Positions 14,715-20,932 of a DNA stretch of 20,932 bases are shown in pieces. The DNA is taken from contig DALQ01000013.1 of assembly GCA_002496845.1 (NCBI GenBank), forward strand, positions 1 to 20,932, in the 5' to 3' direction. Every line of letters begins with the position of its first letter. Position 1 is the stretch's first letter. Both the position numbers and the translations under genes were made by a program. Source of the stretch: Euryarchaeota archaeon UBA495 (GTDB taxonomy: Archaea; Thermoplasmatota; Poseidoniia; Poseidoniales; Poseidoniaceae). Below the pieces are notes generated by a model. The model searched no databases, had not been told where the DNA came from, and worked only from the letters and a program-made list of their open reading frames with translations.

Positions 14715-16784
14715 ATGTTCCCGATGGTCGAGATGTCCCGCCTCACCGTGGCGGCTCCGCTCGAGGCCATGGACGACGTTCTCGCCGCTTGCGATCACCT
14801 CGGATGTGTGCACGTGCAACCGTACGAGCAGTTCGAGGAAGGAATTGGCGTGGGTCAAGCCGCAGCCCAAGAAGGCCGAGGCGAATTGTTGACCAGCGTC
14901 CGTGCCGTCCGTGCGGCCACCTCCGCAGTGAACGCATCCGGTGTCATGCCCCGGAAGCAAGTTGAATCGTTGATCGAGGGGTCGTTCCCCGGTCGCATCG
15001 AGACCGTGATGGAACTCCTCCGCGGCATCGATGAGACGCACGCATCCATCCAAACCCTCGCGGAAGAGCGCGACGTGATGGGGCGCCTTGCCCCACTCGA
15101 TCTTCCCCTTGAACTTCTGAACGGCATTTCCGGATTGGAGGTCTTGGTGGCCGAGACCAGCAAAGCAAGCAAAGTCCGTGACGCGCTCGGCGATTTGGCC
15201 AAGGACTGCGAAGTTCTTGCCAAAGACCGCATCGTGGCGGTGGCATGCCGCCCCCTCCACGCTCCCGAAGTTCAGATCGTGCTCGGTCAACTCGGGGCGA
15301 AGGTCGTTCAAGTCCCTCCCGGTGAAGGCCGTGCAGGAAAGCGCGAAGCTGAGGCGAAGTCCAACATCCTGAGGCTCGAGGCCAAGATCACCTCCGACCA
15401 AGCGAGCGTCGATGCGTGGGTCGAAGCCAACGGGCGTGACCTCGTGTGCGTCCATGAATTGCTGGAGCGCCAGGAGAACCTTGCTTCTGCACCGACCCAA
15501 ATGGCCGTCGCAGACCGGGCCTTTGCGATGGATGCATGGATTCCAACAACGCGTGCTGATGAGGTCAAGGCTGCGCTCAAGCCTCACGCATCGCTGGTGG
15601 AAGTGGAAGCATGGGACGGCGGCCACCACGGTCATGATGACCACGACGACCATGGGCATGGACACGGTCCCGAGCCTCCCGTCGAATTTGACAACCCCTC
15701 TGCGACCAAGCCGTTTGAGTTGATGGTCGACCTCGTTGGTCGTCCTTCTTACGGCACCTACGACCCGACGTCGCTGATGATGTTCACCTTCCCGATGATT
15801 TTCGGGGCCATCCTCGGCGACTGGGGCTTTGGGTTGGTCATTGTGGCCTTGGCCATGTTCCTCCGTTCTAAGCCCATGGCGGCCGACCCTGTGGTCAAGA
15901 ACGGCATCACGATTTTGCTCTGGATGGGCATCTGGTGCATCCTTTGGGGATTCTACTTTGCCGAAGGATTCGGGTTTGTGTGGGACAATTACACGTGGGT
16001 GACCTACGAATTCACCAACGGCAATTCCCCGCTTGGCTTCCTTTACCCTGACAAGCCAGTTGAGCTGCTCTCCGAGGATTTGGGCGCCCTGATCGGGATG
16101 AACCACCTGACTTACCCGCTCCACCGTGCCTCTCCTGGGCATGGCCTTGAGGAATACGTGATGTTCTCCATCTACCTCGGCGTCATCCACCTGATGGTTG
16201 GTTTCACCATCGGCTTCCTGAACGTCTTGAAGGCGCACGGCGCCGCAGCTGCTTTCTTCGAAAAGGGCTCATGGATCCTCATCCTCATCGGCGGCTTCTT
16301 CCACGCCCGTCTCTTCATCGTCTACGAAGGTGACCTGTTCTCTCTCAACGCGTACTCCGCCACCGTACTCGTAGGCATCGTTTGCCTCATCATCGGTCTG
16401 GCCGTGTACGAGAAGTTTGGCTGGGCAGGCGGCATCATCATGGGGCCCATCGAGACCTTTGGCCTGCTGGCCAACACCCTGTCTTACCTCCGTGTGATGG
16501 GCGTCGGCGTGGCCGGCGTCAAGATTGCCGAGGTGTCGATCACCATGGGCTGGGAAGTGATGATGACGCAATTCGCTGCAGGCGGTATCGGTTTCCTTTG
16601 GGGTGCCATCGCGTTCCTCCTCTTCCTCGGCATTCAGGTCTTTGCCATCGCGCTTGGCCTGCTTTCGCCCAGCATTCACGCTGCCCGTCTCCACTTTGTG
16701 GAATGGATGGGCAAATTCCACAACGGCTCCGGGGCTCCCTTCTCCCCCGTGGGCGGCCGAAGCATCCATGTGGAAGGGGCATGA
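14715..16784 (+). CDS. atpI: A-type ATP synthase subunit I (subunit a)
   Basis: Membrane stator subunit that forms the ion half-channels next to the c-ring. The 689 residues divide into an N-terminal soluble half (1 to about 340) that binds the peripheral stalks, starting with the family's MSRLTVAAP block, and a C-terminal half with about seven or eight membrane helices. The essential arginine is in NTLSYLRVMGVGVAG (Arg593), preceded by the conserved E in GPIETFGLLAN. A histidine-rich segment at residues 301-319 (seven histidines with aspartates and glycines) lies in the soluble half shortly before the helices begin. The start follows GAGGTGAT, fused to the stop of subunit H. The stop lies 33 bases before subunit K. 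Confidence 0.95.
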   Translation: MFPMVEMSRLTVAAPLEAMDDVLAACDHLGCVHVQPYEQFEEGIGVGQAAAQEGRGELLTSVRAVRAATSAVNASGVMPRKQVESLIEGSFPGRIETVMELLRGIDETHASIQTLAEERDVMGRLAPLDLPLELLNGISGLEVLVAETSKASKVRDALGDLAKDCEVLAKDRIVAVACRPLHAPEVQIVLGQLGAKVVQVPPGEGRAGKREAEAKSNILRLEAKITSDQASVDAWVEANGRDLVCVHELLERQENLASAPTQMAVADRAFAMDAWIPTTRADEVKAALKPHASLVEVEAWDGGHHGHDDHDDHGHGHGPEPPVEFDNPSATKPFELMVDLVGRPSYGTYDPTSLMMFTFPMIFGAILGDWGFGLVIVALAMFLRSKPMAADPVVKNGITILLWMGIWCILWGFYFAEGFGFVWDNYTWVTYEFTNGNSPLGFLYPDKPVELLSEDLGALIGMNHLTYPLHRASPGHGLEEYVMFSIYLGVIHLMVGFTIGFLNVLKAHGAAAAFFEKGSWILILIGGFFHARLFIVYEGDLFSLNAYSATVLVGIVCLIIGLAVYEKFGWAGGIIMGPIETFGLLANTLSYLRVMGVGVAGVKIAEVSITMGWEVMMTQFAAGGIGFLWGAIAFLLFLGIQVFAIALGLLSPSIHAARLHFVEWMGKFHNGSGAPFSPVGGRSIHVEGA
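15615..15671 (+). other. Histidine/aspartate-rich linker within subunit I
   Basis: Codons for residues 301-319 encode GGHHGHDDHDDHGHGHGP, with seven histidines (304, 305, 307, 310, 313, 315, 317) and four aspartates. It lies between the soluble and membrane halves and could bind divalent metal. It is probably an exposed loop. Confidence 0.7.
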
Positions 16785-16817
16785 CAGTCCAACAGGACAC
16801 ACACAGAGGTAGTGAAC

Positions 16818-17126
16818 ATGAACAAGACCCTGAAGAACACGCTGCGAACAATGATCGTCTTGGCCGCCGTCACCCTGATTGCTCAGGGTGTCGCTGCTGC
16901 TGAAGGCGATGCGACCACCACTGGGAACTCCATCACCGGCGACCTCGCCGTTGGTATTTCCCTCGGCCTTGCCGCCGTCGGCGCTGGGATTTCCCAAGCC
17001 GCCATTGGCAGCGCTGCCGTTGGCATGCTCGCCGAAGACGGCTCGAAGTTCGGCCCCGCGCTGATCTTCACCGCGCTTCCCGAGTCCATCGTGATTCTCG
17101 GCGCTTTGCCGCTCTTCCTGGCGTGA
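16818..17126 (+). CDS. atpK: A-type ATP synthase subunit K (c-ring proteolipid)
   Basis: Rotor-ring subunit of 102 residues with one helical hairpin, so one ion site per subunit. Helix one is DLAVGISLGLAAVGAGISQAAIG with Gln60, the loop is LAEDGSKFG, and helix two is ALIFTALPESIVILGALPLF with the ion-binding Glu89 next to Ser90. The first 28 residues add a basic N-terminus and a hydrophobic stretch (MIVLAAVTLIAQGVAAA) before a polar run, which looks like a cleavable signal sequence rather than a third helix. GAGGT at 16806-16810 is seven bases before the ATG at 16818 and decides against the GTG at 16812. The Gln/Glu-Ser set is compatible with sodium binding, but proton coupling cannot be excluded. 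Confidence 0.93.
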   Translation: MNKTLKNTLRTMIVLAAVTLIAQGVAAAEGDATTTGNSITGDLAVGISLGLAAVGAGISQAAIGSAAVGMLAEDGSKFGPALIFTALPESIVILGALPLFLA

Positions 17127-17169
17127 GCCAGGTCGTCCAGCGCCCGCGCTGAACGTTGGAGGAGACATC

Positions 17170-17733
17170 ATGTCGCTTGAATCGCTTGCAAAGGACATCA
17201 CGGCTGCCGCCCAGGCGGAAGCCGATGAGCTCGCAGCCTCGGCCCAATCCGAGGCGGACACCATGCGCTCCGAAGCGGAAGCCAAGGCGGAATCCATCCG
17301 CTCAGAGGCTGCCGCCCGGGCCGCGCGTGACGCGGAGCAAATCGGCCGAGAGATCGTGGCCAGTGCGCGCCAAGTCAACCAAAGGGACCTGCTCATCGCT
17401 CGCCGCGCGGCGCTTGACGCCACGCTTGAGCAAGCCAGGAGCACCTTGGCCGATCCCAAGTGGAAAGGCCGGGCTGCGTTGTTGAAATCCCTGATGGCCC
17501 GTGCCGATGATATCGGTGGTAAGGGCTACTCCGTTCGCCCCGTCGGCGTCGACCGCAAGGCCGTGTCCGACCTCGCGAGCGGAAAGAAGGTTGGCGACGA
17601 CGCGACCGGACTTGGAGGCTTCATCCTCGATGCCGAGGATGGGTCGGTCTCCTACGATTTCCGCTTTGACGCGTTGTTGGACCGTGCATGGTCCAGCAGC
17701 CTGCCTGCGGTGACCGCCGCTTTGTTTGACTGA
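17170..17733 (+). CDS. atpE: A-type ATP synthase subunit E (peripheral stalk)
   Basis: Peripheral-stalk subunit of 187 residues. Residues 1-75 are a long alanine- and glutamate-rich helix (AQAEADELAASAQSEADTM...), the coiled-coil partner of subunit H. The C-terminal part (about 95-187) is the globular domain that contacts the catalytic head, ending in the typical segment DGSVSYDFRFDALLDRAW. GGAGGAG at 17158-17164 gives a strong ribosome site. The stop codon is fused to the next ribosome site (TGAGGTGA) nine bases before subunit C. Confidence 0.88.
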   Translation: MSLESLAKDITAAAQAEADELAASAQSEADTMRSEAEAKAESIRSEAAARAARDAEQIGREIVASARQVNQRDLLIARRAALDATLEQARSTLADPKWKGRAALLKSLMARADDIGGKGYSVRPVGVDRKAVSDLASGKKVGDDATGLGGFILDAEDGSVSYDFRFDALLDRAWSSSLPAVTAALFD

Positions 17734-17742
17734 GGTGAACCC

Positions 17743-18780
17743 ATGCGCTTCGGATCCACACCCTACATCGCCTCACGGGCGAAGTCACGCCGCAAGGCGC
17801 TGGCAGACAGGGCGCGGCTCCGACAACTGATCAACCACGCACCGGACCAACTGACCGTGGCCGTGGCTGATTTGGGTTACCGCGCGGAAATTGACCGTTA
17901 CGCGGCCACCTACGACGGGGGGGACCTCATCGAGGCCGCGCTTACGGACAACCTTGAGCACGAGTTGGACAACATCATCAAACTCTGCTCAGGCAAAGTG
18001 GGCCGCATTGTTTCGGTCTATACCAACCGGTTCGAGTACCACAACGCCAAGGCCGTGCTTCGCGCGGTCGTGAACGAGGTGGACCTGGAACGTGTGTCGC
18101 ACGATATCCTCCCGGACATCAACGACATCAACACGCCTTGGTTGCAGATCATCGAGCGCGCTGACGACCTTCGCGCGGCCGTGGTGCTCATGCGCAGGAA
18201 ACCCTTCGGGTCTGCGCTGAACGCGATGCCTGAAGGCGCACCGTTGGCAGCCTACGAAGACGCCCTTGATCGGCACTACTTCGCCAATGCGATGTCGTCG
18301 TTGAGTGGGTCACAAGCGGACGTTCGCATGCTTCGTGGCCTGCTGGCAACTGAGATTGATCACCGCAACATCGTGAACCTGCTTGAGGCAGCCGCGATGG
18401 GCCTTGAAGGCAATGACGTGGTTGAAGCTCTGATTCCTGGTGGTCGCTTGATTCCGAAGCGAGCGTTTTCCGTCGTTTCCAACGGCGGTCGTGCCTCGCT
18501 GCTCGAGGTGCTCCGACCTGCCAACCGCTTCGACATGGCCGGCTTTGAAGCCGCGATTGAAGAAGCGGATGCGGCGATGTCGCTGGACCCAGTCATCACG
18601 TGGCTCGCCGCCCGCGAGAACGGGCACCTCAGCCGGATGAGCTACCTGCATCCGGTCTCTGCGTTGCCCGTGGTGCACTACATCGCGATGAAGGTCAAGG
18701 AGGTCAAGGACCTCCGGATCATCACGCGTGGACTGATGGCGGGATTGTCCGCTGACGTGGTGGAGGCCCACGTCATTTGA
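17743..18780 (+). CDS. atpC: A-type ATP synthase subunit C (central stalk, d-type)
   Basis: Homologue of vacuolar subunit d (AC39 family), the funnel that seats the central shaft on the c-ring. The 345-residue length is normal. The sequence is mostly helical, with three similar helical repeats expected. Family-like features include the N-terminal YIASRAKSRRKAL, the LEHELDNIIKLCSGKVGRIVSVYTNRFEYHNAKAVLRA block with the characteristic hxxYhxhxNhKxhhRA pattern, and the later LRGLLATEIDHRNIVNLL, also typical. The C-terminal HYIAMKVKEVKDLRIITRGLMAGL is the best conserved end of the family. The position between E and F is standard. GAGGTGA supports the ATG. Confidence 0.92.
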   Translation: MRFGSTPYIASRAKSRRKALADRARLRQLINHAPDQLTVAVADLGYRAEIDRYAATYDGGDLIEAALTDNLEHELDNIIKLCSGKVGRIVSVYTNRFEYHNAKAVLRAVVNEVDLERVSHDILPDINDINTPWLQIIERADDLRAAVVLMRRKPFGSALNAMPEGAPLAAYEDALDRHYFANAMSSLSGSQADVRMLRGLLATEIDHRNIVNLLEAAAMGLEGNDVVEALIPGGRLIPKRAFSVVSNGGRASLLEVLRPANRFDMAGFEAAIEEADAAMSLDPVITWLAARENGHLSRMSYLHPVSALPVVHYIAMKVKEVKDLRIITRGLMAGLSADVVEAHVI

Positions 18781-18795
18781 ATGGAGGTGTGATGC

Positions 18796-19095
18796 ATGGA
18801 AATTGCCGTTGTCGGTACGCCTGAATTCACCCTCGGCTTCCAACTTGCAGGTATTTCACACCTGCACAATCCTTCGGACGACGAGGCCATGGCCAACGTC
18901 CTCCGCACCCTACTCAACAGCAAGGAGGTGGGCATCGTGGTGGTCGACTCCGCGAGCCTCAGCCGCCTTCCAGAGCGTCTGCGCGAGCAACTCTCTGCTT
19001 CTGTGACCCCGACCGTGCTGGGCATCGGCACGGAAGAGGACAACACCTTGCGGGACACCATCCGCAAGGCCATCGGAGTCGACCTATGGGCATGA
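18796..19095 (+). CDS. atpF: A-type ATP synthase subunit F (central stalk)
   Basis: Small rotor subunit of 99 residues that binds the central shaft (subunit D) and tunes activity. It has the alternating fold MEIAVVGTPEFTLGFQLAGI, then VGIVVVDSASLSRLPERLRE and TPTVLGIG, as in the family, where the first strand and the TPEFTLGFxLAG loop are diagnostic. GGAGGTG at 18783-18789 lies six bases before the ATG at 18796, ruling out the out-of-frame ATG at 18792. It ends 29 bases before subunit A. Confidence 0.92.
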   Translation: MEIAVVGTPEFTLGFQLAGISHLHNPSDDEAMANVLRTLLNSKEVGIVVVDSASLSRLPERLREQLSASVTPTVLGIGTEEDNTLRDTIRKAIGVDLWA

Positions 19096-19124
19096 AGTTC
19101 CACACACACATTGGAGGAAGATGA

Positions 19125-20864
19125 ATGAGCAACGAAGGACAAATCTACCGCATTTCCGGACCTGTGGTCACGGCCAAAGGCATGAATGCCGCCATGTACG
19201 ACGTCGTACGTGTCGGTGACGAAGGCCTGATGGGCGAAGTGATCGAAATTCACGGCGACCAATCGGTCATTCAAGTGTACGAAGACACCTCCGGCATTCG
19301 CCCAGGTGAACCTGTGCTGAACACGCAGGAGACGCTTTCCGTTGCGCTTGGACCAGGCCTGCTCACCCAGATTTACGACGGTATCCAGCGCCCACTGCAG
19401 ACCCTTGAGGAGCAGATGGGCTTCTTCATCACCCGTGGTGTCGACGCCGACGCCTTCGACATGGAGAAGACCTGGACCTTCGAACCCGTGGCCTCCGTGG
19501 GCGACGAAGTTTCCGGCGGCAACGTCATCGGTCACGTGCAAGAAACCGAGACCATCGTCCACAAGATCATGGTCCCTCCCAACGTTTCTGGGACCATCAA
19601 GAGCATCGAAAGCGGCGATTTCAACGTCACCCAAACGATCGCCACCCTCGAAGACGGCACTGAAATCCAGATGATGCAGAAGTGGCCCGTTCGGTCGCCT
19701 CGCCCCTTCCAGACGAAGTACGCGCCCGACACGCCGCTGATCACCGGAATGCGCATCCTCGACTTCCTGTTCCCGCTCGCCAAGGGCGGTGCAGCCGGCA
19801 TCCCCGGTCCCTTCGGGTCCGGGAAAACGGTCACGCAGCAGTCCCTTGCGAAGTACTCCGACGCACAAATCGTGGTCTACATCGGCTGCGGTGAGCGTGG
19901 GAACGAGATGACCGAAGTGTTGGACGAGTTCCCTCACCTCATCGACCCAAACACCGGCAAGCCGCTGATGAACCGCACCGTCATGATCGCGAACACCTCG
20001 AACATGCCTGTGGCGGCCCGTGAAGCGTCCGTGTACACCGGCATCACCATCGCCGAGTACTTCCGTGACATGGGCTACGACGTGGCCCTCATGGCTGACT
20101 CGACGTCCCGCTGGGCTGAAGCCATGCGTGAGATTTCCTCCCGTCTCGAAGAGATGCCCGGTGAGGAAGGATACCCCGCGTACCTTTCCTCCCGCATCGC
20201 TGAGTTCTACGAGCGCGCCGGTCGTGTCAACACCCTCTCCGGTGAGGACGGCTCCGTGACCGCCATCGGTGCCGTGTCCCCGCCTGGTGGTGACATCTCC
20301 GAACCGGTCAGCCAAGGTACCCTCCGCATCGTCAAGGTGTTCTGGGGCCTCGATGCAGGACTGGCCCGACAACGCCACTTCCCTGCCATCAACTGGCTGA
20401 ACTCCTACTCGCTGTACCCCCCGTCCCTCGACCAGTGGTACCGCGACAACATCGGACAGGACTTCCCCGAAATCCGTACGGCCATCTCCGGTCTGCTCCA
20501 GATTGAGGCCGAACTCCAAGAAATCGTGCAGCTCGTCGGTTCCGACGCCCTGCCGGTCGACCAGCAGTTGACGCTCGAAGTCGCTCGCATGATCCGTGAG
20601 TACTTCCTCCAGCAGAACGGGTTCGACCCCATCGACGCGTACTGTGACATCAACCTGCAGTACCGCATGGCCAAGGCCGTGCTGACCTTCCAAGATGCGG
20701 CCAAGTCGGCCATGGGTGCCGGCTCCGCGCTTTCTGATGTGGTCAACGTGCCCGCGCGGTCCGCGCTTCTGCGTGGCCGCTTCGAAGAAGGCTACATCGA
20801 CCGCATTGACGACATGGTCAAGACCATGGTGGACGAAATTGAAGCCACCGTGGAGGAGAACTGA
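19125..20864 (+). CDS. atpA: A-type ATP synthase catalytic subunit A
   Basis: Catalytic nucleotide-binding subunit, 579 residues, normal length with no intein. The N-terminal barrel begins IYRISGPVVTAKGM. The A-subunit-specific non-homologous insert covers about residues 110-195 (AFDMEKTWTFEP...). The Walker A is GPFGSGKTV (from residue 228, Lys234), the variant characteristic of A/V-type A subunits. Then come the YIGCGERGNEMTEVLDEFP block, the Walker B strand DVALMADSTSRWAEAMREIS, and the GRVNTLSGEDGSVTAIGAVSPPGGD segment. It joins with subunit B in an alternating hexamer. GGAGG is seven bases before the ATG. The 3' end, CTGAGGAGGG, combines the stop with the ribosome site of subunit B. Confidence 0.97.
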   Translation: MSNEGQIYRISGPVVTAKGMNAAMYDVVRVGDEGLMGEVIEIHGDQSVIQVYEDTSGIRPGEPVLNTQETLSVALGPGLLTQIYDGIQRPLQTLEEQMGFFITRGVDADAFDMEKTWTFEPVASVGDEVSGGNVIGHVQETETIVHKIMVPPNVSGTIKSIESGDFNVTQTIATLEDGTEIQMMQKWPVRSPRPFQTKYAPDTPLITGMRILDFLFPLAKGGAAGIPGPFGSGKTVTQQSLAKYSDAQIVVYIGCGERGNEMTEVLDEFPHLIDPNTGKPLMNRTVMIANTSNMPVAAREASVYTGITIAEYFRDMGYDVALMADSTSRWAEAMREISSRLEEMPGEEGYPAYLSSRIAEFYERAGRVNTLSGEDGSVTAIGAVSPPGGDISEPVSQGTLRIVKVFWGLDAGLARQRHFPAINWLNSYSLYPPSLDQWYRDNIGQDFPEIRTAISGLLQIEAELQEIVQLVGSDALPVDQQLTLEVARMIREYFLQQNGFDPIDAYCDINLQYRMAKAVLTFQDAAKSAMGAGSALSDVVNVPARSALLRGRFEEGYIDRIDDMVKTMVDEIEATVEEN

Positions 20865-20876
20865 GGAGGGATCATC

Positions 20877-20932
20877 ATGGCAGGAAAGGAATACCGAACC
20901 ATCACCGACGTCAAGGGACCGCTTGTGTTCCT
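20877..20932 (+). CDS. atpB: A-type ATP synthase subunit B, 5' end only
   Basis: Only the first 18 codons and two bases are in the window; they encode MAGKEYRTITDVKGPLVF. The YRTITDVKGPLVF stretch is the usual beginning of the non-catalytic regulatory subunit B of archaeal ATP synthases. GAGGAGGG before the ATG is a strong ribosome site joined to the stop of subunit A. Subunit B normally follows A directly, and subunit D would be expected next, beyond the window. Confidence 0.9.
   Translation, partial: MAGKEYRTITDVKGPLVF

Noticed and set aside
14283..16238. Long open frame on the minus strand (651 codons) opposite subunit I.
   Set aside because: It is fully antisense to a clear ATP synthase gene, has no recognisable domain, and such frames are expected in G+C-rich coding DNA.
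18678..20693. Long open frame on the minus strand (671 codons) opposite subunits C, F and A.
   Set aside because: It crosses three well-supported genes, and its composition (many His, Val, Gly, Asp, Arg) is that of a reverse reading of codon-biased genes.
1..20932. CRISPR array, insertion sequence or riboswitch.
   Set aside because: No regularly spaced repeats, terminal inverted repeats, transposase frames or known riboswitch cores were seen on reading both strands.

Overview
The window looks like a piece of a planktonic archaeal genome, most probably Marine Group II (Candidatus Poseidoniales). The evidence is a nearly complete A-type (archaeal/vacuolar) ATP synthase operon in the order H-I-K-E-C-F-A-B, an archaeal RNA polymerase subunit K (RpoK/Rpb6), the archaeal purine enzyme PurP, a tRNA-Ser without an encoded CCA, TATA-like elements close to start codons, and strong GGAGG/GAGGTGA ribosome sites inside operons. 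Haem A synthesis genes fit an aerobic respirer. The lineage name is an inference from gene content and style, not from a marker alignment.

Layout. 1-1.4 kb: a polytopic membrane protein that resembles the membrane part of sensor proteins and ends in a short helical acidic module. 1.4-4.8 kb: purP (minus), tryptophan 2,3-dioxygenase (plus, divergent from purP), then rpoK and a membrane-anchored thioredoxin-fold protein (both minus). 4.9-6.9 kb: ctaA and ctaB, overlapping by four bases, which together turn haem B into haem A. The thioredoxin-like gene and ctaA are divergent and appear to share one TATA-like core. 7.0-11.3 kb: two surface genes flank a tRNA-Ser(GCU): a 990-residue secreted multidomain protein with a C-terminal anchor, and a pilin-like or signal-anchored protein with a lamin-tail-like C-terminus.

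11.3-13.5 kb: three adjacent KaiC/RecA-family genes. The first has an intact P-loop, the second has none and the third has a P-loop that lost its lysine and threonine. This is the most system-like unknown in the window. A UbiE-like methyltransferase follows.

14.3-20.9 kb: the ATP synthase operon, with its own TATA-like promoter and strong ribosome sites, running off the window inside subunit B. Peripheral stalk (H, E), membrane motor (I, K), central stalk (C, F) and catalytic head (A, B) are all represented. The window has no intergenic stretch over 300 bases, no CRISPR array and no insertion sequence that I can see.
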